Assembly (NCBI GenBank): GCA_041398825.1
Contig: JAWKTX010000010.1
Span: 124,001-188,000, forward strand
Reading direction: 5' to 3'
DNA from: Planctomycetaceae bacterium
GTDB taxonomy: Bacteria > Planctomycetota > Planctomycetia > Planctomycetales > Planctomycetaceae
Length of the DNA stretch: 64,000 nt
Below, in pieces: positions 28,165 to 37,837 of this stretch (its first letter is position 1; each line of letters opens with the position of its first letter). Under the pieces are notes generated by a model that ran no database searches, was not told the DNA's origin, and saw only the letters and a list, made by a program, of their open reading frames with translations. The translations under genes and the position numbers were made by a program.

Positions 28165-29106
28165 TTATTTTGTGAACAGCGCATCCACGAAGCTTGTCGG
28201 ATCGAACAGTTCCAGATCGTCGACCTGCTCTCCGACCCCAATGTACTTCACTGGAATGCCCATTTCCTGGCGGATCGCAACAACCACACCACCCCGAGCC
28301 GTTCCGTCCAGTTTTGCGAGCACCAGACCAGTGCAGCGAACCGCCTGAGAAAAACTCTTCGCCTGTATGAGTCCGTTTTGTCCTGTTGTTGCATCGAGGA
28401 CAAGCAGGCTCTCGTGCGGAGCTTCGGGAATGACTTTCTGCATCACCCGGCGAATCTTGTCGAGTTCATCCATCAGGTTCTTCTGCGTCTGAAGTCGACC
28501 TGCGGTGTCAATGATGACGTAGTCGGCTCCCGTTTCGACGGCTTTCTGACAGCCTTCGTAGGCCACCGCGGCCGGATCGGATCCACTTTCTTTCCGGACA
28601 ATCTCACACCCCAGCCGTTCGCTCCACATCGTTAACTGCTCAACCGCAGCCGCTCGAAACGTATCTCCGGCAGCAAGAACGACTTTCTGGCCGCTTTTTT
28701 GCAACAGGTTGGTAATCTTTGCGATGGAGGTTGTCTTCCCAACTCCATTGACGCCCGCAACAAGAATGGCGGTTGGCCCGGACGCGGCTTTTGCAAGCGG
28801 AGAGAGTGGGTCTTTCGGATCCCGGATGACAGCTTCATTTCCCTTCAGCAGGTCCGTTAATTCATCTCGCACAGTTTGCCAGACGGCATCGACATCAACG
28901 GTGCGACCACCATGTTCGTTTCGAATTCGTTCAGTAATCCGCGTGGCAGCAGCAAACCCCATATCCGTGCGAATCAAGCGTCCCTCAAACTCTTCCAGTA
29001 CCTTTTCGTCCAGGATTTCCCCCGCACGAAACAAATCGCGAACATCAGTCCGGAGGATTTGCTTGGTTTTTTCAAGACCACGTTTGAGTCTGTCGAAGAG
29101 GCCCAT
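28165..29106 (-). CDS. ftsY: Signal recognition particle receptor FtsY
   Basis: A 313-residue GTPase of the SRP family. The N-terminal helical domain leads into the NG domain: 'GVNGVGKTTSIAKI' (G1), 'AAGDTFRAAAVEQL' (I-box), 'DTAGRLQTQKNLMDELDKIR' (G3 region), 'LAKLDGTARGGV' (G4) and the closing 'GVGEQVDDLELFDP'. FtsY receives SRP-ribosome complexes at the membrane for co-translational protein insertion. The acidic N-terminal A domain of E. coli is absent, as in many bacteria. It is convergent with the K+ channel (10 bp apart) and downstream of rhaB on the same strand. Confidence 0.97.
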   Translation of the reverse strand: MGLFDRLKRGLEKTKQILRTDVRDLFRAGEILDEKVLEEFEGRLIRTDMGFAAATRITERIRNEHGGRTVDVDAVWQTVRDELTDLLKGNEAVIRDPKDPLSPLAKAASGPTAILVAGVNGVGKTTSIAKITNLLQKSGQKVVLAAGDTFRAAAVEQLTMWSERLGCEIVRKESGSDPAAVAYEGCQKAVETGADYVIIDTAGRLQTQKNLMDELDKIRRVMQKVIPEAPHESLLVLDATTGQNGLIQAKSFSQAVRCTGLVLAKLDGTARGGVVVAIRQEMGIPVKYIGVGEQVDDLELFDPTSFVDALFTK

Positions 29107-29195
29107 GACGATTGCTGCTTTGTTTCAGTCGAAGAAGAGATATCGTGCAAATTCACCCGCTCCCCGGTCACTATCGGCACGACCGGGGCAGAACC

Positions 29196-30683
29196 TTACT
29201 TTTCGCAAATCACTCGGAAGCGCTCCCAGGCTTCATTCCACGATTCCGTATGTTTTGGCGAATATTCGGTGATGGCTTCCGACCTGCGAACAACGTCTCG
29301 TATTTCGCTCAGTGACCCCAGATCTCCCGCCGCACGCGCCTGAACAAGGACGTTGCCAAGTGCTGTGGCTTCCACAGGTCCGGCAAAGACAGGCCGCCCG
29401 CAGGCGTCTGCGGTAAATTGGTTCAACAGTTGATTCTGCGTGCCGCCACCGACAATATGAATCACAGAGATCGGAACTCCCGTCAGCTGTTCCATCCATC
29501 CCAGGACCATTCGGTACTTCAGCGCGAGGCTTTCCAGGATGCACCGAATGAACTGCCCTTCTGTCTCGGGCACTGGCTGATTTGTTCTTCGGCACTCTGC
29601 CGAAATCGCATCCGTCATGTCCGTAGGATCGAGGAATTCAGCGCGGTCCGGATCAATCAGCGAACGAAACGGCGTTGTATCAATGGCCAACTGCGTGAGT
29701 GATCCATAATCGAATTGACGCCCGCGTTGTTCGAACGCCAGCTTGCATCGCTGGATCAGCCACAATCCCATGATGTTCTTGAGTAATCTGTAAGTGCCGT
29801 CGATTCCACCTTCGTTGGTGACGTTGTAATGCAGCGCTTCTTCCGTCAGGACGGCATTCTGAACTTCCACTCCCATTAGGGACCATGTCCCGCTGGAGAT
29901 ATACGCCCAGTCAGGTCGACCCGTGTTCGCCGTCGGTATGGCCGCAACAGCTGACGCAGTGTCATGCGTGGCTGGCGCAACGACGTTGAGCCGGCCAAGT
30001 CCCGTTGAATCAGCGATATCCTTCCGAAGGGTTCCCAATCGCGTACCCGGCGCGACAATCTCAGGAAGCATGGACACAGGCAAATCAAACTTGCGGAGCA
30101 TGTCCACCGCCCAGGTGCGCGTGGTGGCATTCAGCATCTGCGAAGTTGTTGCATTTGTGAACTCGACAACTCGACTACCAGACATGCACCAGTGAAAGTA
30201 GTCGGGAATCATCAGAAATCGTTCCGCCAGTGCCAGAAGCTCCGGATCCCGTTCGCACATGGCAAGCAACTGGTACAGCGAATTGATCTGCATGAACTGC
30301 AAACCCGTCTGTCCAAAGATCTCTGCTCTGGGCACACGTTGAAATGCTTTTTGCAACATGCCTTCTGTGCGCGCGTCCCGATAATTCCAGGGCTGACCAA
30401 GCATTTCGTCGTTGCGGTTCATCAGGACATAGTCGACACCCCAGGTATCGACCCCCACTGATACAGCCGAATTGCCAACCTGGGCGGCAGCCTCTCGCAA
30501 ACCGTTCTGAATTTCGGTCCAGAGGCCAACCAGATTCCATCGAAGAGTATTACCCAACCGCACCGGGCCGTTCTGAAACCGATGGATCTGCTGAAGACGA
30601 ACTGTCGATCCATCGAAGTGACCAGCCATGACTCGGCCACTTTCAGCGCCCAGATCGACGGCCAGGTAAGTCTTGTTCGCCAT
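29196..30683 (-). CDS. rhaB: Rhamnulokinase
   Basis: A 495-residue FGGY/RhaB-type sugar kinase: 'YLAVDLGAESGRVMAGHFDG' at the N-terminus, 'VGVDTWGVDYVLMN' in the ATP core, 'FMQINSLYQLLAM' substrate loop, 'CTG..' replaced by 'YISSGTWSLMGVEV', and 'VHIVGGGTQNQLLNQFTADA' near the C-terminus. It phosphorylates L-rhamnulose to L-rhamnulose-1-phosphate in the cytoplasm. No other rha gene is adjacent, so it is an orphan in this window. Planctomycetes use rhamnose and fucose from algal polymers, fitting the setting. The start is ATG at 30683. Confidence 0.93.
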   Translation of the reverse strand: MANKTYLAVDLGAESGRVMAGHFDGSTVRLQQIHRFQNGPVRLGNTLRWNLVGLWTEIQNGLREAAAQVGNSAVSVGVDTWGVDYVLMNRNDEMLGQPWNYRDARTEGMLQKAFQRVPRAEIFGQTGLQFMQINSLYQLLAMCERDPELLALAERFLMIPDYFHWCMSGSRVVEFTNATTSQMLNATTRTWAVDMLRKFDLPVSMLPEIVAPGTRLGTLRKDIADSTGLGRLNVVAPATHDTASAVAAIPTANTGRPDWAYISSGTWSLMGVEVQNAVLTEEALHYNVTNEGGIDGTYRLLKNIMGLWLIQRCKLAFEQRGRQFDYGSLTQLAIDTTPFRSLIDPDRAEFLDPTDMTDAISAECRRTNQPVPETEGQFIRCILESLALKYRMVLGWMEQLTGVPISVIHIVGGGTQNQLLNQFTADACGRPVFAGPVEATALGNVLVQARAAGDLGSLSEIRDVVRRSEAITEYSPKHTESWNEAWERFRVICEK

Positions 30684-31314
30684 GGTGCCACGCTTCGAGG
30701 TTAAGTTTGACGGTTTTGTTCAGGTTCATGGCGTCTCAGATCAACTCCGAGAGAGCCAATGCGGCATTGCCCAACACGAGAGACTTGCCGGAGCATCAGT
30801 TTTCCGATCGATGCAACATGGCAATTCTATTGAGGTTCAGACGATTGAAAGGAATGCAGGCAGGCAATTGTGGGCTCACCTGCATGGGTTCGCAAGGTTT
30901 AAGAGCAGCCGTCCGGGAATCGGGATTTCCCTATCAGGACCATAGGTGTCCATCGTTCCAGGCCGCGTTACCGGGCTGGCCCGCCCAAACCGTTGGCAGT
31001 TGCCACATTTCCAGGCCTGTCGGGGATCGCGCGATGCCCTTTTCCTGCGATGGCTTCCCGGAATCGAGGACCGCAGCACCAGCCATTCGGGAATGTTTCA
31101 CTCCCATAGGCCGCCCCCCGACCACGTCTGCTCGACCCGTTTCCCGACGGCTGGCATTAGTTTGAGACACGATTATGACGTCTGCATCGGTCTTTTTGTT
31201 TCCACAGGAAATGATGTTGTGAAGCGTCGGAACAACAGTTGCTTGTAACGCCAGCGAAGCGTTTGGCGGGAATCCATCGCTGATACGAATTCAACCACAG
31301 GAGATTGAGGAACA
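30684..31314. other. Intergenic stretch of 630 bp without recognisable gene
   Basis: The open frames here, for example 30707-31165, have no domain signature, no ribosome-binding site and unusual composition. No tRNA, strong terminator or inverted repeat stood out. Confidence 0.5.
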
Positions 31315-32163
31315 ATGACCGCAGGCTTTTTGATTGACATGGATGGTGTGATTTATCGAGGTAGCCAGCTCATTCCGGGGGCACAGGAATTCATTCTGCA
31401 GTTGCTGGAAAATGACATTCCGTTTCTGTTCCTGACAAACAACAGTCAGCGGACACGACGCGACGTGGCCACCAGGCTCAACCGAATGGGGATCCCGATT
31501 CGTGAACAACACGTCTTCACCTGTGCGATGGCAACGGCAAGATTCCTGGCGCGACAAAAAGCAAACGGAACCGCCTTCGTGATTGGAGAGGGAGGGCTAC
31601 TGAACGCTCTGCACCGAAACGGATATTCGATTGTTGATTCCAATCCGGACTATGTCGTGGTGGGAGAAGGTCGAACGCTTTCTTCTGAAATGGTTGAGCA
31701 TGCTGTTCAGCTTGTCCTTGGTGGAGCCAAGCTGATCGCAACGAATCTGGATCCCAATTGCCCCACGCAGAACGGAACGCGACCGGGGTGCGGTGCAATT
31801 GTCGCACTGCTTGAAAAAGCCACGGGAGTCACGGCATTCAGTGTTGGAAAACCGAGTCCGGTAATGATGCGGGCTGCAAGAAAGGAACTGGGGCTGGATG
31901 CTTCGGACACGGTCATGATTGGCGACACCATGGACACCGACATCCTTGGTGGTGTGCAGCTGGGATATCGAACGGTGCTTGTTCTCTCCGGAACGACAAG
32001 CCAAAGTGACCTCGCTAACTTTGCCTACCGTCCCGATATTGTTGTGCCATCTGTTGCTGAACTATTAATGCCGCCGGAACTGCTGCTTCAGATGCTGTTT
32101 GATGAAAACGAAGGTGCGGGCAAGCCCCTGGCGGGATCCATGGTGGCCAATGCAGTGGTGTAA
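31315..32163 (+). CDS. HAD superfamily class IIA phosphatase (NagD-like)
   Basis: A 282-residue cytoplasmic hydrolase. Motif I is 'FLIDMDGVIYRGSQ' with the nucleophile Asp, motif II 'LFLTNNSQRTRRDVA', the C2a cap 'VVVGEGRTLS', motif III Lys in 'GKPSPVMMRAA' and motif IV 'MIGDTMDTDILGGVQLGYRT'. These match NagD-like 4-nitrophenyl/nucleotide phosphatases; the natural substrate may be UMP, pyridoxal phosphate or phosphoglycolate. Upstream 'GGAG' (31300-ish) supports the start. It is convergent with the DUF1501 gene. Confidence 0.88.
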   Translation: MTAGFLIDMDGVIYRGSQLIPGAQEFILQLLENDIPFLFLTNNSQRTRRDVATRLNRMGIPIREQHVFTCAMATARFLARQKANGTAFVIGEGGLLNALHRNGYSIVDSNPDYVVVGEGRTLSSEMVEHAVQLVLGGAKLIATNLDPNCPTQNGTRPGCGAIVALLEKATGVTAFSVGKPSPVMMRAARKELGLDASDTVMIGDTMDTDILGGVQLGYRTVLVLSGTTSQSDLANFAYRPDIVVPSVAELLMPPELLLQMLFDENEGAGKPLAGSMVANAVV

Positions 32164-32201
32164 CACTCGAAACTGAACTCACCGGACCATTACGGAACGG
32201 G

Positions 32202-33761
32202 TTAACCAACGCTCGATGAGGAAAGGATTTCCTGAATCACTTTCCCATCGTTCGTTGGCCCGATGAGTCGATTGTTGAGTCCCTGATATGGGTAGCTGAA
32301 TCGGAACGGATCAATTCCCAGCTGATTCAGAATGGTGGCCTGCAGATCACGAATGCCGACCGGGTTCTCTGTGATGTAGTAGCCAATATCGTCGGTTGCC
32401 CCGAACGCTGTCCCTGGCTTAATTCCTCCGCCAGCCATCCACATTGTGAAGGCGTAGGGATGATGATCGCGGCCGATAAATCCTTTCTGCAGCGTGTCTC
32501 GGACATTGTTCTGCATCATCGGTGTCCGGCCGAATTCTCCACCCCAGACGACGAGCGTTGATTCCAGCAGTCCCCGTTGCTTCAGATCCGTGAGCAGACC
32601 AGCCATAGCGCGATCAATTTGCCGAGCTTTGATCGGAAGTGTTTCATCGATCGATTCTCCGGGAGAACTGCCGTGATGATCCCAGCCCCAATCATACAAC
32701 TGCACGAATCGTACACCCTGCTCCACGAGCCTGCGCGCAAGAAGGCAGTTGTTAGCAAATGTAGGGTCATCGCCCTTGTAAAGTACCCGGGGGTCGTCAG
32801 CGGATTCGGCGGGAGAAGAATGGCCCGGAATCGCACCATAAAGTTCCAGAATATGTTTCGGCTCGCGACTAATGTCCATGACCTCAGGCACCGATGCCTG
32901 CATGCGATAGGCGAGTTCGTATTGCGAAATGCGGGTCTGTGTTTCACTGTCACGAATTTGTGCAAACTGCATTTCGTTAAGATCCCGAATTGCATCCAGA
33001 GACTTTCTGCGAAGCGCGCGATTCATTCCCGCCGGGTCCGACAAATACAGTACCGGGTCGCCGGTCGTACGGCACTGGACGCCCTGATAGACGGTTGGAA
33101 GGAATCCCGATCCCCAAAGTGATTTACCAGCGCTGGGCGTTTTTCCACCTGAAGCCAGCACGACAAATCCGGGAAGATCCTGACTCTCGCTGCCCAGACC
33201 ATACGTGACCCAGCTCCCCATCGCTGGATTGCCCAGTCTTGGCTGTCCGGTGTGCAGCAGCAACTGGGCGGGTGCGTGATTGAATTGATCGGTGTTGAGG
33301 CTGCGAATGATGCAGGTTTCATCTGCGACTGCCGCAAACTTCGGCAGCAGCTCACTCACCCATTGACCGGCCTGCCCATGCTGGTCAAACCGGAATTGAC
33401 CGGCAAGCATCCTGGGCACGCCCTTGATGAATGCGAATCGCTTACCTTCAAGGTACTCCTGAGGACATTCCTTGTTATGAAATTTCTGCAGGGCTGGTTT
33501 ATGGTCAAACAGCTCAAGCTGTGATGGTGACCCCGCCATATGAAGGTAGATGACCGATCGGGCTTTCGGCTCGATCATCGGCTGTTTGGGCGACTCGGGA
33601 GCTCCACTGTTCGATATTCCCGATTCGGAATTCAGTCTGTCCTCCGCATACGTCGCTCCCAGCATGGACCTCAGTGCCATGGAGCCAAGTCCCAGACCTG
33701 AAGCCTGAAGGAAATGACGACGGGTTTGGAAAAGTAGCTGTTGCTGCCAGAATGGATGCAT
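32202..33761 (-). CDS. DUF1501 protein with Tat signal peptide
   Basis: A 519-residue protein. The N-terminus reads 'RRHFLQASGLGLGSMALRSM', a twin-arginine signal. DUF1501 features follow: 'VIYLHMAGSPSQLELFDHKP', 'DETCIIRSLNTDQFNHA', 'VWGGEFGRTPMMQ', 'GRDHHPYAFTMWMAGGGIKPG' and 'TILNQLGIDP', resembling sulfatase/alkaline phosphatase-fold proteins. DUF1501 proteins are a hallmark of planctomycetes and usually follow a DUF1549/DUF1553 cytochrome gene; here none is adjacent. The ATG at 33761 is chosen over the upstream TTG at 33785. Function unknown. Confidence 0.9.
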   Translation of the reverse strand: MHPFWQQQLLFQTRRHFLQASGLGLGSMALRSMLGATYAEDRLNSESGISNSGAPESPKQPMIEPKARSVIYLHMAGSPSQLELFDHKPALQKFHNKECPQEYLEGKRFAFIKGVPRMLAGQFRFDQHGQAGQWVSELLPKFAAVADETCIIRSLNTDQFNHAPAQLLLHTGQPRLGNPAMGSWVTYGLGSESQDLPGFVVLASGGKTPSAGKSLWGSGFLPTVYQGVQCRTTGDPVLYLSDPAGMNRALRRKSLDAIRDLNEMQFAQIRDSETQTRISQYELAYRMQASVPEVMDISREPKHILELYGAIPGHSSPAESADDPRVLYKGDDPTFANNCLLARRLVEQGVRFVQLYDWGWDHHGSSPGESIDETLPIKARQIDRAMAGLLTDLKQRGLLESTLVVWGGEFGRTPMMQNNVRDTLQKGFIGRDHHPYAFTMWMAGGGIKPGTAFGATDDIGYYITENPVGIRDLQATILNQLGIDPFRFSYPYQGLNNRLIGPTNDGKVIQEILSSSSVG

Positions 33762-33908
33762 TGCGTTTGCTCTACCGGATGGCAAAGATGCCAGGACAAT
33801 TTCAAGGTCTCTTCAATGTCTCATGATACGTCTTTCCAGCGGCGATCATAAGTCTATTCGGTGTTTAATGACCAGTCACTGTATTTACCACCAACACCTT
33901 GTTGACCC

Positions 33909-33941
33909 TGTTGACACGGATACCTTGTTGACACCGATACC
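33909..33941. repeat. Two tandem 16-bp units in a promoter region
   Basis: TGTTGACACGGATACC and TGTTGACACCGATACC (one mismatch, one base apart) lie in the 344-bp divergent gap between the DUF1501 gene and the hydrolase at 34106. A possible operator. Confidence 0.5.
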
Positions 33942-34105
33942 CTGGACAACCAGAGCAAACGGCTGGGCATTATGGCGAACAGCGATGTCTGAATGGATGC
34001 CCTGTTCGCGAAGAAACAGATTCATCCCGGGCGAAGTCATTCTGCTTCCTGAGCAGAGTGATTCGACCGCCGAATTCACGCAGCAAACACAGAAAGAAAT
34101 CGCAG

Positions 34106-35005
34106 ATGACTCGACTGGTGCTTTGGGGAACCCTGATGGGTACCGTTATCGCAGTGATCGCCTTCGGTGTTTATTGGTGGTGGTTTCAGGCGGAGAGCGT
34201 TCGGTCTGAAGACATTGTCTACGGTCAGCGTGACTCCAAAGATCTCGTCCTGAATGTCTTTCAGCCACCGGAGCCCAATGGTGCGGGTGTCATACTCATG
34301 GTGAGCGGCGGCTGGAAATCAGGCCCAGATTCTGTTCGCCCCTTCATGTTCGCCCCGTTTGTTCGGCGAGGGTATACGGTGTTTGCCGTACAACATCTCT
34401 CACAGCCCGAATGTCTGATTGGAGATATTGTGGCGGATGTCCAGCGATCCGTTCGATTTATCCGTCATCATGCTGCCGACTACCACGTTAACCCAGACCG
34501 ACTGGGCGTTATTGGTGGTAGTTCCGGCGGACATCTTTCACTCATGATTGGAACATGTGGAGATGCCGGAAATTCAGAGGCCGCCGATCCTGTCGAACGA
34601 GAGTCCAGCCAGGTGCAGTGCGTTGCATGCTTTTATCCGCCGACAGACCTGCTGAATCTGAAGGGCTCAACAGAAGACACGGGCGACGGAGGACCACCAC
34701 GGAGTTTTAAGCGGGGGTTCGGGCCGCTGGCACAGGAGATGAGTTCCTGGAAGAAGCTGGGACGGGAACTGTCACCGATCTATCACATTACGCCGATGAT
34801 GCCACCAACGATGATCGTCCACGGCGACGCCGACACGCTCGTTCCGATTGATCAGTCCGAGCGATTTGTCAAAGAAGCTAGTCAACACAATTGCAACGTT
34901 CGCTTCGAAATTCGCCCCGGCAAAGGCCATGGATGGCCAACGATGGTACTGGACATCATCGCCTTTGCCGACTGGTTCGATGCTCACCTGATGTCAGAAA
35001 AGTAA
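34106..35005 (+). CDS. Alpha/beta-hydrolase (BD-FAE/dienelactone type), membrane-anchored or exported
   Basis: A 299-residue protein. An N-terminal hydrophobic stretch ('LWGTLMGTVIAVIAFGVYWW') is a signal anchor. The catalytic triad is readable: nucleophile elbow 'VIGGSSGGHLS', Asp in 'VHGDADTLVPIDQ' and His in 'GKGHGWPTM'. The 'HxGGW'-type oxyanion segment appears as 'VSGGWKSGPD'. It is probably an esterase for polysaccharide-bound acyl groups. The start at 34106 is an ATG without a strong ribosome-binding site; an in-frame GTG lies at 34058. Confidence 0.85.
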   Translation: MTRLVLWGTLMGTVIAVIAFGVYWWWFQAESVRSEDIVYGQRDSKDLVLNVFQPPEPNGAGVILMVSGGWKSGPDSVRPFMFAPFVRRGYTVFAVQHLSQPECLIGDIVADVQRSVRFIRHHAADYHVNPDRLGVIGGSSGGHLSLMIGTCGDAGNSEAADPVERESSQVQCVACFYPPTDLLNLKGSTEDTGDGGPPRSFKRGFGPLAQEMSSWKKLGRELSPIYHITPMMPPTMIVHGDADTLVPIDQSERFVKEASQHNCNVRFEIRPGKGHGWPTMVLDIIAFADWFDAHLMSEK

Positions 35006-35074
35006 TTTTGACGAACGCAGCAAGCACATACCATCGGATAGAGCCGCGCCTCGCAGCAGAAAGATGTCGGGCAA

Positions 35075-36388
35075 CTAAGGAAGTTCGCTGATTCGAATAA
35101 CTCGGAAATTCAAATCCGTTGTGGGGTCGTGCCCCTGCAGGCTGATATGGCCGGCAGCCAGCCTCCGACCTTTTCGCGGGTTATCGTCGTCATCGCGAGT
35201 GTCCTGCCAGTCAACAACCTGATAACCATTGACCCAGGTTGCGATTCGATCTCCCTGAGCGATCAGGGTTTCTGTGAACCACTCATGATCGTCAGCCACA
35301 ACATAACGTGCGGCCACCCGACGGAAAATCGCCCCGGACCCGGAGTCTGCGGGTTTTGTGCGGTCACCATCGATACAGGCATTCTGAATCTGCATTTCGT
35401 ATCCATGCGATGGTGCTTCCTCTGTCCCCTTCATCGCGCGAAAGAAAACACCACTGTTTAATCCATCACCATTGGTCCGTGCTTCGACGTGCAGCAGAAA
35501 GTTGTCAAACGCATCGGTGGTTTCCAGGAAACCCGGCCCATCCGTCACATGAATCGATCCATCGACAATTTCGAACTTGCTTTTTGATCCTGGAACAACG
35601 TTCCAGCCCGATGTCGACTGACCATCGAACAGGTCACGAGATTGGACGGGCTTCAGAAAGACATTTCGAAATGCGATTCGCCCTTCATTCATTTGCAGCC
35701 CAATGGTTCCACCCAGCCGAACAGCATCGGATTCATCAACAAAATCAACGATGGCTTTCTCATCCAGCCACACTTGGATCCGAGCACCTTCGCAATGAAC
35801 CCGAAACGTATGCCAGGCACCTTCGACAGCAGGAACGTCTGCCACCGCGAGTCTGCCAACCAGACTTCCTGTCTTGTGCGAGGCATGGGTGTCGCAAATG
35901 TTCAATTCGTAGGTGTCGCGAGAGGGGTCCGTCACCGAATCGGCACAGCGAAGGAATATACCGCTGTTCCCGCCCGCCGCCAGATGAAAGTCACAACGCA
36001 GCTCAAAGTCAGAAAACCGAAACGGAGTCATCAGCAGGCTCTTGTCGCCACTGTCCGCCACGATCGCGGAATCTTCCACATGCCAGTTGGATTCGTTCGG
36101 AACGTCCCAGCCAAACAGCGTGCTGCCATCGAACAGGCTGATCCATCCCTCCCGGATCTCGTCACTCGTCAGTGGCGGTTCGATAAATTTGAAACTGTCT
36201 GACGCTTCATCCATCGATGCAGGCGCAGCTGACTCTGCGTCAATTGTGAACTCTGCATTCTCGGAACCGCCAGTAGACTCCTCATTTGCGCAGCCGACAA
36301 ACAAAATCGAAGCGATAACGGCGAGTGATGCGGCCGTAGAAATGCGAGGAAACACCGGATTGGCAGTGAGAAGAGACAACGGACGCAT
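35075..36388 (-). CDS. Tandem DUF1080 (3-keto-disaccharide hydrolase-like) lipoprotein
   Basis: A 437-residue protein starting at the ATG 36388 with GGAG upstream. The signal peptide ends 'SILFVGC', close to a lipobox, so the mature protein is probably lipid-anchored at the Cys. It has two DUF1080 (LamG-like jelly-roll) domains: the first from 'GWISLFDGSTLFGWDVPNES' to about residue 235, and the second from 'RDLFDGQSTSGW' to the end. DUF1080 proteins are abundant in planctomycetes and bind or cleave carbohydrates. Both copies keep the core Asn/Asp-rich loops. It is upstream of nothing related; the LOG gene lies 26 bp before it on the same strand. Confidence 0.9.
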   Translation of the reverse strand: MRPLSLLTANPVFPRISTAASLAVIASILFVGCANEESTGGSENAEFTIDAESAAPASMDEASDSFKFIEPPLTSDEIREGWISLFDGSTLFGWDVPNESNWHVEDSAIVADSGDKSLLMTPFRFSDFELRCDFHLAAGGNSGIFLRCADSVTDPSRDTYELNICDTHASHKTGSLVGRLAVADVPAVEGAWHTFRVHCEGARIQVWLDEKAIVDFVDESDAVRLGGTIGLQMNEGRIAFRNVFLKPVQSRDLFDGQSTSGWNVVPGSKSKFEIVDGSIHVTDGPGFLETTDAFDNFLLHVEARTNGDGLNSGVFFRAMKGTEEAPSHGYEMQIQNACIDGDRTKPADSGSGAIFRRVAARYVVADDHEWFTETLIAQGDRIATWVNGYQVVDWQDTRDDDDNPRKGRRLAAGHISLQGHDPTTDLNFRVIRISELP

Positions 36389-36414
36389 GGAAGCACTCCG
36401 AGCAAAAAGAAGGG

Positions 36415-37473
36415 CTATTCGGAATCGGCAGGGACGGAACTGCATTCCAGTTCACGGTTGATCACATCAATCATTTCCCGCAGTCGACCGACCGCTTTGC
36501 GATCGAAGTTTAACGCCAGTCGAGGCAGATCAACGAGATGCTCATCATCAAATTCATGCGGATGAGCGTTTGTCTTTTCAATTTGACCGGATTGGCAAAC
36601 ATCCGCAAATTCATCATTCAGACGAACGACAAACTCATCGGTCGGCTCAAAGTGCAGTCGAAGCACCAACTGATCACGGACAAATCGCATGCTGTTGTAG
36701 ACATTGTAGAAACCAATCACCTCATCAACAGCTTCTTCAACATCGTCCGTCACTTTGAAAAGCGAAAGATCGCTCGGTGAAATCATACCTTTGTCCAGAA
36801 GTTCTGCGCGAACATAGTTCAGCCAGCCGGACCAATACGTTCCCCCCGGTTCATCCAGCAGGACAATCGGCATCAGATCGCGTTTGCCCGTTTGCACCAG
36901 CGTCAGAGTTTCGAACGCTTCATCCTGCGTCCCGAAACCTCCCGGACATCCCACAACGGCGTGTACCTCTTTCACAAACATGAGTTTTCGAGTGAAGAAG
37001 TACTTCAGATTCACCAGCTTGGGATCACCCGCGATAACCGGGTTTGCCTCCTGTTCGAACGGAAGCATGATGTTCAGACCCATGGCCATTTCACGACCAC
37101 AGCCATGGTGAGCGGCTTCCATGATGCCACCGCCGGCCCCCGTGACCACCATCCATCCTTCGCTCGCCATACGTCTCCCGAAATCCTCCGCCTGCTTCCA
37201 GTTTCTGTCGTCCGGTCGCGTCCTGGCAGAACCAAAAACCGAGACTTTGCGATTTTTGCGATAGGGGGTAAAGACCTTAAACGCATATCGCAGTTCACGA
37301 AGTGCGCGGCTGAGAATTTTCAGGTCGCCCCGGGTTGCTCCATCGGCCTGCAACTTGTCTGCCGTCGTTTTGATTTCTTCGATGAGTTCTGAGTGCTGAC
37401 GGGGTTCGTTCAGATGCTCAATCACGCTTGCTTCGGAAACATCAGAATGCCTGATGTGAGGTCGCCTCTTCAT
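36415..37473 (-). CDS. LOG-family Rossmann-fold protein (TIGR00730/lysine decarboxylase-like)
   Basis: A 352-residue protein from the ATG at 37473 with AAGGA upstream. It contains 'FGSARTRPDD', 'VVTGAGGGIMEAAHHGCG' and 'VVGCPGGFGTQDEAFE', the PGGxGTxxE signature of LOG/cytokinin riboside phosphoribohydrolases. These enzymes hydrolyse nucleoside 5'-monophosphates to free base and ribose-phosphate. The flanking N-terminal 80 and C-terminal 70 residues are specific to this protein. It is probably cytoplasmic. Confidence 0.85.
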   Translation of the reverse strand: MKRRPHIRHSDVSEASVIEHLNEPRQHSELIEEIKTTADKLQADGATRGDLKILSRALRELRYAFKVFTPYRKNRKVSVFGSARTRPDDRNWKQAEDFGRRMASEGWMVVTGAGGGIMEAAHHGCGREMAMGLNIMLPFEQEANPVIAGDPKLVNLKYFFTRKLMFVKEVHAVVGCPGGFGTQDEAFETLTLVQTGKRDLMPIVLLDEPGGTYWSGWLNYVRAELLDKGMISPSDLSLFKVTDDVEEAVDEVIGFYNVYNSMRFVRDQLVLRLHFEPTDEFVVRLNDEFADVCQSGQIEKTNAHPHEFDDEHLVDLPRLALNFDRKAVGRLREMIDVINRELECSSVPADSE

Positions 37474-37700
37474 GCCGGTGGAATCCTTTCGTTTGGTCCG
37501 TTCGTGATGACTGGTGATGCCTGTCCTGAAGAAATGACGTCCAATTCTGTTGTGGCCCCGGAATACCAGCCGGTCTCCCACTGCCTTCGCCAGGACATGC
37601 AAAGCTGGTCATAAAGACAGCCGCAGGTTGATTCGTGCTCCCCTGCGCAACAACACATACGCCCGAAAACCATGGTCTGTTTCATACAACCTGTGTGCAC

Positions 37701-37803
37701 CCTAACTGTCCGCCGAAAAACCAGGACAGGCACGCAGGACGACTGGAAACCGTCGTGTTTTATGGTCTCCTGCTCAAGCCAGTCCCGTTTTCTCAACAAG
37801 CTG
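37701..37803 (-). repeat. Dispersed hairpin repeat, copy B
   Basis: This copy is inverted with respect to A and C. With copy C it brackets the STAS gene. The core ACTGGCTTGAGCAGGAGACC is retained. It lies in the 364-bp gap upstream of the LOG gene, where no gene is visible. Confidence 0.85.
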
Positions 37804-37837
37804 CTAAGCGAAAGCACTGCATGGCCGATGGCTGCTA

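Noticed and set aside
30707..31165. 152-codon frame between rhaB and the HAD phosphatase
   Set aside because: No signature, no start signal, irregular codon use.
35308..36141. 277-codon plus-strand frame
   Set aside because: It lies opposite the DUF1080 lipoprotein; the composition is rich in Arg/His/Pro, as in shadow frames.
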